In this document: piece by piece, positions 1 to 7,735 of the stretch
Layout: every line of letters begins with the position of its first letter
Position numbering within the stretch: position 1 is the first letter of the stretch
From: Evansella tamaricis
GTDB taxonomy: Bacteria > Bacillota > Bacilli > Bacillales > Salisediminibacteriaceae
Reading direction: 5' to 3'
Assembly: GCF_019042215.1 (NCBI RefSeq)
Contig: NZ_JAHQCS010000147.1
Span: forward strand, 1 to 46,205
DNA: 46,205 nucleotides
The notes under the pieces: model-generated
What the model was told of the DNA's origin: nothing
Seen by the model: only the letters and a program-made list of their open reading frames with translations
The model's database searches: none
Program-made: the position numbers and the translations under genes

Positions 1-915
1 GTCGCATCCTGAAGGAGGAAGCGACAAAAGAGATGCTGAGTACCGAACTAATGTCGCATCCTGAAGGAGGAAGCGACAAAAGAGTAGCTGAGTACTGAAT
101 TAATGTCGCATCCTGAAGGAGGAAGCGACAAAAGAGAGGCCGTGAACCGAATTAATGTCGCATCCTGAAGGAGGAAGCGACAAAAGAGATGCCGTGAACT
201 GAACTAATGTCGCATCCTCCAAGGAGGAAGCGACAAAAGAGACGCTGAGCCCCGCCCTAATGTCGCATCCTAAAGGAGGAAGCGACAAAAGAGATGCTGA
301 GCCCCGAGCTAATGTCGCATCCTGAAGGAGGAAGCGACAAAAGAGGAGCCGAGCCCCGCCCTAATGTCGCATCCTCAAGGAGGAAGCGACAAAAGAGCAG
401 CTGAGTACCGAATTAATGTCGCATCCTCCAGTAGGAAGCGACAAAAGAGATGCTGAGCCCCGCCCTAATGTCGCATCCTCCAAGGAGGAAGCGACAAAAG
501 AGCACCTGAGTACCGAATTAATGTCGCATCCTCCAAGGAGGAAGCGACAAAAGAGATGCTGAGTACCGAGCTATTGTCGCATCCTCAAGGAGGAAGCGAC
601 AAAAGAGATGCTGTGAACCGAACTAATGTCGCATCCTCCAAGGAGGAAGCGACAAAAGAGAAGCTGAGCCCCGATCTAATGTCGCATCCTGAAGGAGGAA
701 GCGACAAAAGAGAAGCTGAGCCCCGATCTAATGTCGCAACCTCCAAGGAGGAAGCGACAAAAGAGTGAGCGAGCCCCGCCCTAATGTCGCATCCTCAAGG
801 AGGAAGCGACAAAAGAGATGCTGTGTCCCGCCCTAATGTCGCATCCTCCAAGGGGGAAGCGACAAAAGAGAGGCCGTGCACCAAACTAATGTCGCATCCT
901 AAAGGAGGAAGCGAT
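1..915 (+). repeat. Hairpin tandem-repeat array 1 (18 units, open at the left edge)
   Basis: Eighteen tandem units start at 1, 53, 105, 157, 209, 262, 314, 366, 418, 470, 523, 576, 628, 681, 733, 786, 838 and 891. Each is 52 or 53 bp: a GTCGC-A-TCCT(CC) arm, a loop of 2-5 nt, a GGAGGA-A-GCGAC arm, the constant AAAAGAG, then a 20-nt linker that mixes variants such as AGTACCGAA, AGCCCCGCC and TGAACCGAA and ends in CTAAT, TTAAT or CTATT. The one-base length difference is in the loop. The last unit breaks off after GCGA. The array begins at the window edge and may extend upstream. Short open frames run through it only because the unit lacks stops in some frames; I do not regard them as genes. Function unknown. 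Confidence 0.95.
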
Positions 916-1050
916 GAGCTTAAGATATAAAAATAAACCATTTCCAAACGGATTAAAACCTATAAATCTAAAATTTAACTTTTTTTACTGGGAACTCCAC
1001 TATCTTTTATTTTTTCATCAATATCACTCCGAGCTTTGGAAACCAACTGA

Positions 1051-2226
1051 TTACGTGCAAAGCTCAACATAGCCATATTTGAACTTTCCCTCTATATTCT
1101 TTACTACAAATCCAATTCCACCGGCAATAAGCATGTTATCGTATTCGAATGGGAGGACAACTTCTTCTTTATTAGATATGATGCCGTACTTCCCATTTCG
1201 TTTCACATGTGCTATTCCGTTTGAAAACGGACCGCCTGTCTCATACCGGTAAGGAATCATTACTTTGCCAGCTTTATTAATATATCCCCTAAACCCATCT
1301 CGCTGAACACAAGCTAATCCTTCACGGAAATTGGTAGCCCACTCGAAGTCAAACGGGATGATTTCTTTGCCTTTTTTACTTATATATCCCCATTTCCCTT
1401 CTTTTTTCACTGGACATAGTCCTTCCAAAAAAGAATATCCAATATCCTCATAATTGAAAGGAATTACCTCTTCCCCTTTTTTATTGATAAAACCCCAAAC
1501 TCCATTTCTTTTTGAACTTGCCAATCCATCATGAAAGCATTCTATTTTTTCAAAATGATGTGGGATAATAACTTCGTTATGTCCGTTGACGACACCCCAA
1601 TTCCCTTTATTCCTTGTGTAAATAAAAGACTTGTTGAGAATGAATCCAATTGCTTCATATTGAATTGGAGTAACAATGTTTCCATTATGGTCGATTGCGC
1701 CCCAATAATTATCCATTTTTACGGTTGATATACCATTCTCACTAAAAGGGCGGAAGTCATCGTAAATAAATGGGGCAACTTCTGCCATGTCGCTGTTCAG
1801 TAACCCCCATTTTTCCCCTTTTTTGATTGGCCCGACACCTAAGCTATCGTTCAAAAAGATGGGAGAGTCATATTCAAATGGCAACAACTCCTTTTCCTCC
1901 AAGTCAATGACACCCCAGCGACCAGCTTTTTTTACAGAGATCACCTGTTCAGAAGAAAACAGAATATCCTCGTATTGGAAAGGGAGGACTGTTTCCTCTT
2001 CTCTGTTGATGACGCCTCTGTTGCTCCCCTTTGCTGCAATGAAAAAGTCTGGGTTGCATACTACGTCAAGAGAGTCATATTGAAAGGGTATAACTGTTTT
2101 GTTCTTAAAATCCACTGAGCCAAAGCGTCCCCCTTTTACTGCTAAAAACGTCTTTCCGTCCCAAGAGAAATTTAATGCATCGTATTCACAGGGGATAATT
2201 TCCTTCACTCTTTTTAATGACTTCAT
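1051..2226 (-). CDS. WG-repeat protein
   Basis: The protein is built almost wholly from about ten WG (KWG-type) beta repeats of roughly 35 residues. Each repeat has a GxWGxI/V turn (GRWGVID, NYWGAID, GNWGVVN, GVWGFIN, GKWGYIS) followed by a PFxYD/E segment. Such proteins are common in bacteria and are thought to bind partners; no enzymatic role is assigned. There is no signal peptide or membrane segment, so it is probably cytoplasmic. I chose the ATG at 2226 (391 aa, MKSLKRVKEI) because AAAGGATG lies just upstream. The ATG at 2310 (419 aa) has no visible ribosome site and lies almost against the palindrome at 2321-2338. From the inner start the palindrome is about 95 bp upstream and could control this gene. 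The gene is convergent with array 1. Confidence 0.85.
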   Translation of the reverse strand: MKSLKRVKEIIPCEYDALNFSWDGKTFLAVKGGRFGSVDFKNKTVIPFQYDSLDVVCNPDFFIAAKGSNRGVINREEETVLPFQYEDILFSSEQVISVKKAGRWGVIDLEEKELLPFEYDSPIFLNDSLGVGPIKKGEKWGLLNSDMAEVAPFIYDDFRPFSENGISTVKMDNYWGAIDHNGNIVTPIQYEAIGFILNKSFIYTRNKGNWGVVNGHNEVIIPHHFEKIECFHDGLASSKRNGVWGFINKKGEEVIPFNYEDIGYSFLEGLCPVKKEGKWGYISKKGKEIIPFDFEWATNFREGLACVQRDGFRGYINKAGKVMIPYRYETGGPFSNGIAHVKRNGKYGIISNKEEVVLPFEYDNMLIAGGIGFVVKNIEGKFKYGYVELCT

Positions 2227-2320
2227 CCGCTTCATCCTTTCGTTAATTGAGTATAAGACAAAGATTACTTCTTCACCTTCAATTCTTTTATAAAGCTCTT
2301 TACTAAGCATAACTGGAAAA

Positions 2321-2338
2321 GATAAAAGCTCTTTTATG
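2321..2338 (+). promoter_or_regulatory. Shared palindrome, copy 1
   Basis: GATAAAAGCTCTTTTATG is an inverted repeat (ATAAAAG/CTTTTAT). On the plus strand it is followed after 9 nt by TTTAGATAAG, a -10-like box at the spacing seen in the other copies. It sits between the WG gene (minus strand) and the 83-aa gene (plus strand), and because it is symmetric it could serve either. The direction of the -10-like box favours the plus-strand genes. Confidence 0.6.
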
Positions 2339-2528
2339 TAAGTGTGTTTAGATAAGTTTAGAAATGTTGTACTGAGAAAGCTAGTTCTACTAAATGATGC
2401 AATTCAAAATTTAAAAACTGTCATATGGAAGGTAAAAAAGACTTTAGCTCTTCATGTAAAGATAAGGTTAGATTTATGGGAGCAATAGAGTAGATGCAAC
2501 TCTTTGAATTAATGCAAAGGAGTGATTT

Positions 2529-2780
2529 GTGTTGGACATTGATTTTGTACCTGGCTTTATAAGGGCACCATTTAATTTTTTCAAATATCGGAAGTATGTA
2601 AAAGAACTGGACCGAGATACGTTGGAAGAACTAAGAAAGGATATTCGCATCATGGGGTTTAACGATGGAGTAGAATCCTTTCAAACGTTCCATGAATCCC
2701 AGAAAGAATTAAATCGTATTTGTAATCACTCCGCTCTACGGAGAAAAGCAAAGATGGCGAGGTTAAAAAAACAGATATAG
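2529..2780 (+). CDS. Hypothetical 83-aa protein
   Basis: This is a small charged protein that I do not recognise. It starts with GTG, preceded at good distance by AAAGGAGTG, so it is likely to be translated. It has a short hydrophobic/aromatic N-terminus (FVPGFIRAPFNFFKYRKYV) and then a predicted helical region rich in Arg, Lys and Glu, ending in a basic tail (RRKAKMARLKKQI). There is no signal peptide or clear transmembrane span. The next gene starts 72 bp downstream on the same strand, so they may be co-transcribed, perhaps from the palindrome about 190 bp upstream. Confidence 0.6.
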   Translation: MLDIDFVPGFIRAPFNFFKYRKYVKELDRDTLEELRKDIRIMGFNDGVESFQTFHESQKELNRICNHSALRRKAKMARLKKQI

Positions 2781-2852
2781 ATTGGATTCTTGCATTCTAA
2801 TGTTAATGAAAAACATGCGTTGATTAAATGAAAGGTGGTTTGATCGTTCGCT

Positions 2853-3566
2853 ATGGCATTTTTCTTTATTATGATAACCGTCGCTTTCCTTTTCACTATG
2901 ATTGGTATTTTTTATATTGCCGCAGGAATCATTGTTCTTCTATGGAATATACTTATTATCTTTGTTAAAGGATTATTTCACTTCTTTGGCACATTGTTTC
3001 TGATTTTTTTTGATTACTTTAAAATACACAAAAAGGAACCTAACTATCTATCTCAAGATACGAAGCAAAAACGGAATCAGCAGCTATTGAAAGATCAGAA
3101 GAAAGCAAGAGATGAAAAGTTGCTTTGGGAAGGCCTTGCTGTGTTTATGGAGGAACTTGAGGAGAAATATCCTGAGGCAGATCCCCTTTTATTGAAGCAA
3201 ATAGAAAATGAGCTACTTGACTCCACTAGAGAAAATGCTCTTCGATACTACGAAGAACTCGTGAAAGTTAGTCACCAAAAGAATAAGCATGGTGACGATT
3301 ATTATAAGATATATTGCTTTAATGATTTAGAAAATAGATGGAGAGAAGGAATCAAATGGATTGCACCGTTTATGGTAGAGATCTACCTGATAAATGAGAT
3401 GTATATCTTTCGAGTGACTGATGAGCGCACAGGCGATCCGTATTTATTCCAATCAATGGATTACTATAAGCTCATGAACTACGTGAAAAGTGCTTCCTAT
3501 GGTCAGACGCCAATCTACAGCGATGGAAACAGCATGAAGGCTGTTAGGTTGGAGGAAATAATATGA
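2853..3566 (+). CDS. Hypothetical membrane-anchored protein, 237 aa
   Basis: Residues 1-55 form one long or two closely packed hydrophobic helices (FFIMITVAFLFTMIGIF and IIVLLWNILIIFVKGLF). A basic linker and a soluble, mostly helical charged domain of about 175 residues follow (KDQKKARDEKLLWEGLAV, then EENALRYYEEL-like helices) and probably face the cytoplasm. The C-terminal third (YKIYCFNDLENRWREGIKW, YIFRVTDERTGDPYLFQS) looks like a small alpha/beta domain. I recognise no family. AAAGGTGG lies about 14 bp before the ATG. The zinc-ribbon gene follows after about 40 bp, suggesting one transcription unit. Confidence 0.65.
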   Translation: MAFFFIMITVAFLFTMIGIFYIAAGIIVLLWNILIIFVKGLFHFFGTLFLIFFDYFKIHKKEPNYLSQDTKQKRNQQLLKDQKKARDEKLLWEGLAVFMEELEEKYPEADPLLLKQIENELLDSTRENALRYYEELVKVSHQKNKHGDDYYKIYCFNDLENRWREGIKWIAPFMVEIYLINEMYIFRVTDERTGDPYLFQSMDYYKLMNYVKSASYGQTPIYSDGNSMKAVRLEEII

Positions 3567-3609
3567 ATCTCGATCCGGTACTGCAGTAAAAAGATCAGGG
3601 GGATATTTG

Positions 3610-4638
3610 ATGTTTGAGGTAAATAAACTTGAATGTGAAAACTGTGGTTGGAACGACCTAACTACCTTTGGGGGATCAAGACGAATGCCAAATCCATATG
3701 CGGCAGTGGAAAAGAAATTACAAGAGAAGTTGCATCCAAGGACGAAGCGAATGTGGGAGGAACTTTTGGTACACCCATCGATTGTAATGGAAAAAGAAGT
3801 GGCAAAGCTTGATTACAAGACCAGGGGTAAGGAAGAGAAGAAGGGGAATTTAGGTCCTCTACAAGTGAAATATAAAACAGTGATGGGCGTTTGTTCTTAT
3901 TGCGAAACATATGAAAATTATCTATCGTTTTATGAAGTAGAGAGTGGAGAAAGCCTTCACCCGTGTCTTTGTAATGGGTGTGGGGAAAAGGTGGACGTTT
4001 GTAAGGATCCTTTAAACATTCCCTGTCCGAGTTGTAGCACAGAGCTAACGGGAGTTCCTTCTCGTGAACGGGCATGGAGGTTCAACGAGGAAGTCGGTAA
4101 ACCAAATGTCATTGGTATTGGGAAAAATAGTTTGGCAGTACTGGAAAAGGTGGACGCAGGCTTTAACAAGTTTGGGTTTGTTGTGGATGGAGTCAGGGGC
4201 GAGGGGTTTGAGTGTGTTTCTGTCGTTCATGATGGTCTTATTGATGAAAAACAAGAAAATGTCCCTATCCTGTTTCCTGCAGTATCTGAACTGATGGAAC
4301 GAATCGAGGCCTTGGAAACAACTTCTCGCAATCTGTTTTTACTTGTGGATATTCATAGCGTTATAGATATAAGTTTGTTTAAATTAGTAGTCAATCGTTT
4401 GAAATATGGTGGGTTTCAAATTTCTGTCGTGGCGACAGGGTCGTATCAATTTCAAGGAAGGGGTACTTGGATGCAATATCAAGAGGTGCTGACAGAGATG
4501 AAACCCCATATTACTTCCGTAATTACGTTTGATAAATCTAAATACGTTGACCGGAAAACATGGGACATGGAAGAGGCCAATAAGAAAGCAGAGGAAAAGT
4601 TGTTGGAAGGGTTTAAACTTCTTAGGGAATTTATTTAA
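3610..4638 (+). CDS. Zinc-ribbon protein with FtsZ/tubulin-like C-terminal half
   Basis: The first 145 residues carry CxxC pairs: CENCGW near the start, CSYC at 95-98, CLCNGC at 119-124 and CPSC near 140, so the N-terminus probably binds one or two zinc ions. From about residue 155 the order of motifs resembles FtsZ. NVIGIGKNSLAVLEKV matches the first strand and helix (VIGVGGGGxNAVNRM). After RNLFLLVD and a helix, QISVVATGSYQFQGR matches the FtsZ segment TVGVVTRPFTFEGR, followed by a region like the VDTLIVIPNDR strand and a helix like AFREADNVLRQG. The GGGTGTG GTP-binding loop is replaced by HSVIDIS near residue 248, so GTP hydrolysis is doubtful. The ATG at 3610 follows GGGGGA; a TTG lies one codon earlier. 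The FtsZ link is my reading of motif order and needs a profile or structure comparison. Confidence 0.6.
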   Translation: MFEVNKLECENCGWNDLTTFGGSRRMPNPYAAVEKKLQEKLHPRTKRMWEELLVHPSIVMEKEVAKLDYKTRGKEEKKGNLGPLQVKYKTVMGVCSYCETYENYLSFYEVESGESLHPCLCNGCGEKVDVCKDPLNIPCPSCSTELTGVPSRERAWRFNEEVGKPNVIGIGKNSLAVLEKVDAGFNKFGFVVDGVRGEGFECVSVVHDGLIDEKQENVPILFPAVSELMERIEALETTSRNLFLLVDIHSVIDISLFKLVVNRLKYGGFQISVVATGSYQFQGRGTWMQYQEVLTEMKPHITSVITFDKSKYVDRKTWDMEEANKKAEEKLLEGFKLLREFI

Positions 4639-4648
4639 CGATTGTATA

Positions 4649-4666
4649 TATAAATCTCCTTTTATG
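4649..4666 (+). promoter_or_regulatory. Shared palindrome, copy 2 (diverged left half)
   Basis: TATAAATCTCCTTTTATG matches the right half of the shared motif (CTTTTATG) and ATAAA of the left. AGAAGAT lies at the -10-like distance. It is 45 bp before the first 96-aa gene, the same place as the copy in front of its paralogue. Confidence 0.5.
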
Positions 4667-4710
4667 ATTGTATGAGAAGATCAGCTTACAATCTTAAAAG
4701 GAGTGATTAG

Positions 4711-5001
4711 ATGAGATTATCAGATTTTATTTATTTGTTAAATAGTACGAATCGTCAATTAAACAACTTCATCGTTTTCCGCGCGAATACATCTCATGAC
4801 CAAGCATCCTTTTATTTTCGTAATATCCCTGCCTTAAACAAACTATTAACTGACTTGCAAAGGGAAACCAATTTGCCAAGAAAAGAGCTGGAAGCTATAT
4901 TTTTACAGGAGTTACCTTCTTGTATGCGTCAAACGTATGAAATCTCTGATCAACTACTTTCTGCAAAAATGAAAGAGTTTTATATAAATCAACTAAACTA
5001 G
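4711..5001 (+). CDS. Hypothetical 96-aa protein, paralogue A
   Basis: This is a small soluble protein of unknown family, about 72% identical by eye over its full length to the 96-aa protein at 9750. Conserved blocks are MRL(S/T)DFIYLLNSTNRQLNN, PALN(K/Q)LL, LQRETNLPR, (I/L)FLQELP and KMKEFYI. A mixed fold is likely: an N-terminal helix, a short strand pair (NNFIVFR, ASFYFR) and three helices. There are no cysteines suited to metal binding, no signal peptide and no membrane span. It has a strong ribosome site (AAAGGAGTGATTAG before ATG), its own upstream palindrome and a hairpin terminator right after the stop. It is therefore a single-gene unit that is duplicated with its control elements. 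Confidence 0.75.
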   Translation: MRLSDFIYLLNSTNRQLNNFIVFRANTSHDQASFYFRNIPALNKLLTDLQRETNLPRKELEAIFLQELPSCMRQTYEISDQLLSAKMKEFYINQLN

Positions 5002-5011
5002 TCCTCTTAAA

Positions 5012-5039
5012 GTGGACAGCTTTAAACTAAGCTGTCCAC
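5012..5039 (+). terminator. Hairpin terminator of 96-aa gene A
   Basis: GTGGACAGCTT and AAGCTGTCCAC form an inverted repeat 10 bp after the stop codon. A T-rich stretch (CCCTTTTTTT) comes only about 15 bp later. The same hairpin follows the paralogue. Confidence 0.75.
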
Positions 5040-5064
5040 AACATCCTATTCCCTTTTTTTGAAA

Positions 5065-5082
5065 GATAAAAGCTGATTTATC
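5065..5082 (+). promoter_or_regulatory. Shared palindrome, copy 3
   Basis: GATAAAAGCTGATTTATC has GATAAA/TTTATC arms. TTTAAATAAA follows after 8 nt and can serve as the -10 box. It ends 47 bp before the start of the 79-aa gene. Confidence 0.6.
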
Positions 5083-5129
5083 TTCATGTGTTTAAATAAA
5101 TGTATCAACATTTGAGGAGGCGAAAGTTA

Positions 5130-5369
5130 ATGATGATTTATGAAAATGGAGGAAAGTTTAAAAAAGGTGACCTAGTCAAATTAGTTAAGATTTGTCCAAA
5201 GCGAAAAAATAATGGAAGAAGCGACCACATCATCAGGGATAATCGCAAAATGTATGTTGAGGGATATTCTAGTGAGGGAAATGTAAAATTGCATCTTCTC
5301 CATCCAAAAACGGAACTGAAACAAAAGTCTCTCATCACCTTCCGTGACTCTGAATTAGATTTTATCTAA
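5130..5369 (+). CDS. Small basic protein, 79 aa, possible SH3-like barrel
   Basis: I place the start at the ATG at 5130 because GAGGAGG lies 9 bp upstream; a longer frame from 5100 would include that ribosome site. The protein is basic (KFKKGDLVKLVKICPKRK, RDNRKMYV) and short-stranded. The early GDLVKLV element resembles the first strand of small SH3-like or KOW-like barrels, but this is weak and I do not assign a family. The 81-aa protein at 12694 has a similar size, a similar early EGMRLRVWRK element and the same upstream palindrome. A strong hairpin follows the stop, so this is probably a single-gene unit. Confidence 0.65.
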   Translation: MMIYENGGKFKKGDLVKLVKICPKRKNNGRSDHIIRDNRKMYVEGYSSEGNVKLHLLHPKTELKQKSLITFRDSELDFI

Positions 5370-5383
5370 CCCGTTTCTGTAGT

Positions 5384-5421
5384 GCTGAGCCAAAAGGACT
5401 TGTACTTTCTTTTGGCTCAGC
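5384..5421 (+). terminator. Hairpin terminator
   Basis: GCTGAGCCAAAAG and CTTTTGGCTCAGC form a perfect 13-bp stem 14 bp after the stop of the 79-aa gene. The downstream tail (TTCCTAACC) is short in T, so termination may be weak in the plus direction; the inner AAAAG/CTTTT pairs add stability. Confidence 0.7.
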
Positions 5422-5690
5422 TTCCTAACCTTTGAACAAAACATTCCGAAGCACTAATTATACTGAAATAATATAGTTTTTTATAACGAACTGTTATATT
5501 ATGGAATGGTGAGTTGTCTTTATCCCCATTGACAATTTGAATCTAACCTTCTCAGAAACTACCCGCCTTAAACTTATCAATACCCTGCATATTTTAAACC
5601 AAATCATGAAATTAATAATTCTACCATAAACATTGAGTTGGAAATGGTCTATCCTTTTTCCTCAAAAAAAATGAAAAGGAGGCGATAAAC

Positions 5691-5846
5691 ATGTTTATAC
5701 CATGTCAAAGCTGCAATACGGAGCATGCAACTGATTGGCTCTGGTTTGTTTGTGATACATGCGGCTATCGTGTATGCCATCCATGTAAGGCAAGTATCGG
5801 TTTTAAATGTGAGCAGTGTACGTTTGGGTATTTTAAGGAGAAATAA
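5691..5846 (+). CDS. Small treble-clef/zinc-binding protein, 51 aa
   Basis: The translation runs MFIPCQSCNTEH to GYFKEK. It contains four cysteine pairs in only 51 residues: CQSC, CDTCG, CHPC and CEQC, with nearby His12 and His30. This spacing (CxxC-x12-CxxC-x4-CHxxC-x6-CxxC) is what a protein binding two zinc ions in a RING- or ZZ-like arrangement would show, and almost nothing else would fit in the chain. AAAAGGAGGCG lies 7-10 bp before the ATG. It is probably an adaptor or nucleic-acid-binding protein; the role is unknown. It has no close same-strand neighbour. Confidence 0.7.
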   Translation: MFIPCQSCNTEHATDWLWFVCDTCGYRVCHPCKASIGFKCEQCTFGYFKEK

Positions 5847-6135
5847 AAAAGATAGCTATGTACGTCTGTAATAGTTTATTCTGACAGTCTCCAACGGAAT
5901 TACCATTAGCACTCTGGCTTAATATAAAACCTAAACATTTGTAATCATAAAAAATCTGTAATTCTCAGTAAGCTAGATAAATGTATTGGTAGGTTTGTAA
6001 AATAGCCACCAGAAGCTGCATGATAGTATCTTGTAATAAAAAATTGGGAAGAGGCCCTTCAGACGTATAAAGTGAAGAGGCGCCAATTCCTTCATTTATC
6101 GGACCATTTATTTTTGATACTAAAGGCAAGCCTAA
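5847..6135. other. Intergenic region, no supported gene
   Basis: There is no hairpin terminator with a T-run and no clear ribosome site. A minus-strand frame of 68 codons crosses it and the start of the pseudogene, but it lacks a good ribosome site and matches nothing I know. Confidence 0.5.
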
Positions 6136-6447
6136 TTTTTTCTTTCTTGTGGTCATTGGGCATTTCATCATACACCAGAGGATACCTTTGATTTTATTTT
6201 AGAGAAAGGAGCAAATAATGCCGAGTTCCTGAAAGAGTCGGTTTTGGGGATGGATGGCATAACAACAAAGGAGTCATAACCAACAGTTGCTGATGGAGAT
6301 GAGGCAGAGGAATTGGGAAGGTTTTTAGGGATGGAGATTGACGGAGATATTAACTTGGAGAAAGTATGTGGAGTAGTTATGCAGGGGATGAAAAATGAAA
6401 TAGATTTAAAGTCACTAAAAACGTTTTTTATTAATTATAAGATGTAA
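6136..6447 (+). pseudogene. Gene remnant with an internal stop, family unknown
   Basis: One frame reads like real protein on both sides of a TAA at 6277-6279. Before it comes a segment with HHTPEDTFDFILEKGANN and EFLKESVLGMDGI; after it ADGDEAEELGRFLGMEIDGD and CGVVMQGMKNEIDLKSLK, ending at TAA 6445. No start codon with a ribosome site is found at the left end. The simplest reading is the C-terminal third of a decayed gene of unknown family, just upstream of the next gene. A less likely option is two short separate genes. Confidence 0.5.
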
Positions 6448-6463
6448 TATTGGAGGTTTTTAC

Positions 6464-7654
6464 ATGGGTTGGACTAAAAAGAAAAATGCAATTTGTTTTT
6501 TTGAATTAAAAGAATACATAAAAATATTAAGCACAAAAAAACATGGAGAAATAGTAAATTTCAAAAAAGAATTTTGTCAAAAAATGCTTGATAAGTATGT
6601 ACTTCTCAGAGAGCATTCTGTTGAGGCAGTTTTTCAACATATGGATTATCTATATTTACTGGCTATGGGTGAAAAAGAGCCAGCTGACATAGATAAATGT
6701 TATAAAGGTATATTAATAGATGCTAAAGACAAGTTTCAAGATATGGAGGAAAGTGTTGTAGAGGATGAGACCTCAGAAATAGTCATTGCGTCAAATTATG
6801 ACGAAGAAGAAAAAATTACCTTAACTGATGAAGAGATTGAATCTTTATTATCATTTGTAGGCTACGGTGATTTTAAAGAGACTAAAATTGCATTTATGGG
6901 TATAGAAGGCGGATTAGGAGGGAAGTCAGCGAAAGAGAACATTGACCTGATCTGTAACAAATACAAGTCAGGAACTGTAAATTTTTTAGAAAGTGATATT
7001 TGGAAGAGGGGTTATTGGAAGACAGGAGAGTGGACACCAGGAAAAAAAGGTGATGTGCCTAATAGTCCCTTCCTATACCTGAGCTCGCGGATGATTTTGG
7101 CATTAGAGAGTGGACAAGAGGAAATATCAGAATGGTTTAAACCCGGAGATATTAGAAAAAACATGTATGTTAGGAAATTCCTAATGGAAGAAGGACTTTA
7201 TTCTAATAGAAAGGGTATAAAAACAGCATTAATTGATTGGAGACCTCTCCCTAGAAATGATGAAAAAACTCCTCTTCCATATAGTAATGTTAAACAGGAT
7301 GATTATATAGCTGCATTTTCTTTCAAAAAAAATGCTTCTAGGACCTATAAAGAGTGGGTTGAAAAGAGAGAAGGCTTAATTAAAGAATTAATTTATAAAT
7401 TTGAAATACCATTACTTTTGTCTTTTGGAGGTTTAGATTATAAACAAAAGATTTTTAAAAAAATATATCCAGAAATTATTTTTCAAAGTGTAATTTTAGA
7501 GCCAAGTGGAAAAGAAATTATTATTTCTAAAGATAAAGTTGGTGTAAATACGACAATTATTTTAGCAAAATTTTTAAGCTATGAGCACTTTGGGTTAACA
7601 GGAGCACATGATTTAACAAGATATATTCGAGAGAATAAATTGATAGATTTATAG
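6464..7654 (+). CDS. Hypothetical 396-aa protein, possible uracil-DNA-glycosylase-like fold
   Basis: The first 110 residues are charged and helical and end in an acidic stretch (EESVVEDETSEIV). From about residue 125 the protein has features I associate with uncharacterised uracil-DNA-glycosylase-fold proteins: FVGYGDF, then a strand with GIEGG (IAFMGIEGGLGG), a middle DWRPLPR element near residue 260, a strand LLLSFGG, and a C-terminal strand plus FLSYEHFGLTGAHDL. In that superfamily the early glycine-rich strand and a late loop form the base pocket. This is a motif impression only. The gene is markedly more AT-rich than its neighbours (many AAA, ATA, TTA codons), which suggests transfer. 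TTGGAGG precedes the ATG by 8 bp. Confidence 0.6.
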   Translation: MGWTKKKNAICFFELKEYIKILSTKKHGEIVNFKKEFCQKMLDKYVLLREHSVEAVFQHMDYLYLLAMGEKEPADIDKCYKGILIDAKDKFQDMEESVVEDETSEIVIASNYDEEEKITLTDEEIESLLSFVGYGDFKETKIAFMGIEGGLGGKSAKENIDLICNKYKSGTVNFLESDIWKRGYWKTGEWTPGKKGDVPNSPFLYLSSRMILALESGQEEISEWFKPGDIRKNMYVRKFLMEEGLYSNRKGIKTALIDWRPLPRNDEKTPLPYSNVKQDDYIAAFSFKKNASRTYKEWVEKREGLIKELIYKFEIPLLLSFGGLDYKQKIFKKIYPEIIFQSVILEPSGKEIIISKDKVGVNTTIILAKFLSYEHFGLTGAHDLTRYIRENKLIDL

Positions 7655-7735
7655 AATTTTCTTTTTTGACATGCTTTTATAAACAGTCTAGTCAAGACAT
7701 AACCCAAAAAACATATAGGAAGGCAGGTAAGAAAT

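Noticed and set aside
556-768. Repeat-encoded proteins (MSHPEGGSDKRDA-type) in the arrays, on both strands
   Set aside because: The unit is 52 or 53 bp, so frames shift from unit to unit. The open frames are by-products, there is no upstream gene start of its own, and both strands are equally open.
2321-2338. Fur, PerR or CodY box as explanation of the shared palindrome
   Set aside because: The motif GATAAAAGNNCTTTTATC lacks the GATAATGATAATCATTATC, TTATAATNATTATAA and AATTTTCNGAAAATT patterns. A ComK AT-box fits the core only in part.
5965-6171. 68-aa minus-strand frame
   Set aside because: No good ribosome site, overlaps the gene remnant on the other strand, and no recognised family.
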